Positions 62,714-64,000 of a stretch of 64,000 nucleotides of DNA are shown here, in pieces (position 1 is the stretch's first letter; each line of letters starts with the position of its first letter). The notes under the pieces are model-generated. The model saw only the letters and a list, made by a program, of their open reading frames with translations. It had not been told where the DNA came from and did not search any database. Origin of the DNA: Sesamum alatum (Eukaryota > Streptophyta > Magnoliopsida > Lamiales > Pedaliaceae); contig JACGWO010000005.1 of assembly GCA_034509735.1 (NCBI GenBank), positions 35,432,479 to 35,496,478 of the forward strand. Direction: 5' to 3'. Made by a program: the position numbers and the translations under genes.

Positions 62714-63129
62714 AGGATTTCGAGCTAGGGTGGCGGGGCGGGGCCATGGAATTGGCGAGGTAGGGCGGGGTTTCGTGCCCGGGCAAACCCGCCCCTTTGT
62801 CATCACTAGATTTTTGGTATCTGGATCTTCTGATTTGGCCCAATGAACTTATTGGAATTCTTTTCTATAATTACTTTTAGTATGTCTGAATTTATTTTTA
62901 AAAATAAATTAAGGCTATGTCAGGATTAATTGAATTTCAAATCCCAAATAATAAATTATTTGATTTATTTGGATCGTTTCAAATACAAAGTACTTGAAAT
63001 TTTCCAACTCTACTTTTGAATTATATTTTGTTGAATATTTATGGATTTTAAATTCTTTTGGTATGGAGTCATATTTAATCATTTCTCAAAATTCTTCCCT
63101 TACATCCAAATTTATTCCAAATGCACGGG

Positions 63130-63300
63130 AGATTACATTTTTGGTCCCCAAATATTACAACTTATTCGCTTTTGGTTCTCAAACATTACCATGTTATAAT
63201 ATTGCTCCTCAAACATACTTTTTTTTTAACATTTTTCGTCCATGTCGCTATCTTTCTGTCAAACTTGACGGAAGTGAGTCACGTGTGACTCACATGAGGC
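63130..63300 (+). repeat. Dispersed-repeat-like sequence upstream of the GRF remnant
   Basis: Phrases such as ATTTTTGGTCCCCAAATATT and TTTTGGTTCTCAAACATTA recur with variation, followed by GTCACGTGTGACTCAC. This style is typical of abundant plant non-autonomous elements. Ends were not found. Confidence 0.3.
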
Positions 63301-63442
63301 GGATGGTGGAGGGAAATTAACATATTTTTCCCTTCAAATTGAAGGTTTTCTCTATTTCTTTGTCTTATATGGTACTATCTTCATTAATTTCCATATACCT
63401 CCACATCATTATTTTCTCTCCGAAGGCAAGAAAAACTCCAAA

Positions 63443-63818
63443 ATGAGCACAAGCAGCAACAAAGTTCCACCAATTCTCATGGAAATGCAGAAGCTATCTT
63501 TTGCAATTGTGGTTTTAAGCTCTTGTTATTAACGTCGTGGACTCCTCGAAATTCGGGTAGAAGATATCATGCTTGCCCATATTGTGGGGTAAGGTTTAGT
63601 GAAAATTTTACTTTTATTTTGTTGACCGTTATTTTTATATAGGATGTTGGGGGTGATGATTTATGAATTAATTCCAGAAGCCTGGATATTGTGGAATTTT
63701 TAAATGGTGGGATAATAAAATGTGTAAGAAATCGAAGAGGATAATTCCCAGATTGTTGAGAAGAATCAACAAATTGGAAGATGAGTCAAAAGGTACAAGG
63801 CCGACGAAGAAGAACTGA
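63443..63818 (+). pseudogene. GRF zinc-finger protein remnant
   Basis: Two exons (63443-63588 and 63678-63818, with intron GTAAGG...TTCCAG) encode a GRF-type zinc finger: CNCG (63502-63513), TSWTPRN, GRRYHAC, PYCG, then after the intron GYCGIFKWWD and a basic Lys/Arg/Leu tail ending at TGA 63816-63818. GRF fingers bind single-stranded nucleic acid, and many plant copies are short proteins in transposon-rich DNA. The only plausible start (MSTSSNK at 63443) is in a different frame from the finger, and the finger's own frame has no ATG back to a stop at 63385. A small indel between 63464 and 63500 would explain this, so I call it broken. An unseen upstream exon is the alternative. Confidence 0.6.
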
Positions 63819-64000
63819 AACAAGAGAATGAATCAACCAGAAAAAACGAAGAAGAAATTAGGGAAGTTGATTGTAACGTACATCAAGAGGTTAAAAATAA
63901 TGTGTTATTATGTCAATTTTTGGTTTTTTGATTTGTTTTTTGATATAACAAAATGTCAAGTTTGAAGACTGTGAGGCCAACTGCAACTTTGCAAATTATG

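Overview
The window is nuclear DNA of a flowering plant, most likely a eudicot and possibly an asterid (the last is a weak impression). The reasons are GT-AG introns in AT-rich DNA, four genes of plant-type families, and plant repeat types (a Helitron, terminal-inverted-repeat elements and LTR material). It holds four protein-coding genes.

Layout: (1) 1-9.05 kb, minus strand: a very large Ser/Gln/Asn-rich protein of the plant 'dentin sialophosphoprotein-like' family. Its 5' UTR is split by a 2.4 kb intron, its 3' end lies beyond the window, and one base in a six-base A run breaks the main exon. (2) 9.3-14.9 kb: an island of mobile DNA holding a complete 657 bp non-autonomous Helitron, two copies of an inverted-repeat element, an LTR-like stretch and a 2.2 kb solo LTR with a 5 bp target duplication. 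(3) 15.4-19.7 kb, plus strand: cytosolic HSP101 (ClpB-type disaggregase, 910 aa, six coding exons) with heat-shock elements upstream and a 5' UTR intron. (4) 19.9-20.6 kb: a degenerate tandem repeat and a small inverted-repeat element. (5) 20.9-23.4 kb, plus strand: a 303-aa seven-span membrane protein of the TPRA1/CAND family. (6) 24.7-60.3 kb, minus strand: a 49-exon gene for a 2086-aa two-cassette Ski2-like RNA helicase, the plant ASCC3-like protein DExH14. I reconstructed the full reading frame and every exon junction keeps phase. Three introns appear to use GC donors instead of GT. (7) 60.3-64 kb: AT-rich intergenic DNA with a roughly 0.1 kb tandem repeat interrupted by a GC-richer insert that looks organellar, followed by a broken GRF zinc-finger gene.

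The genes are not an operon and share no pathway. HSP101 acts in protein rescue after heat, DExH14 in RNA or ribosome quality control, and the membrane protein possibly in signalling. I found no clear undescribed biological system. The most checkable unusual points are the three GC-AG introns in one gene, the homopolymer frameshift, the solo LTR and Helitron with exact ends, and the GC-rich insert inside the tandem repeat.
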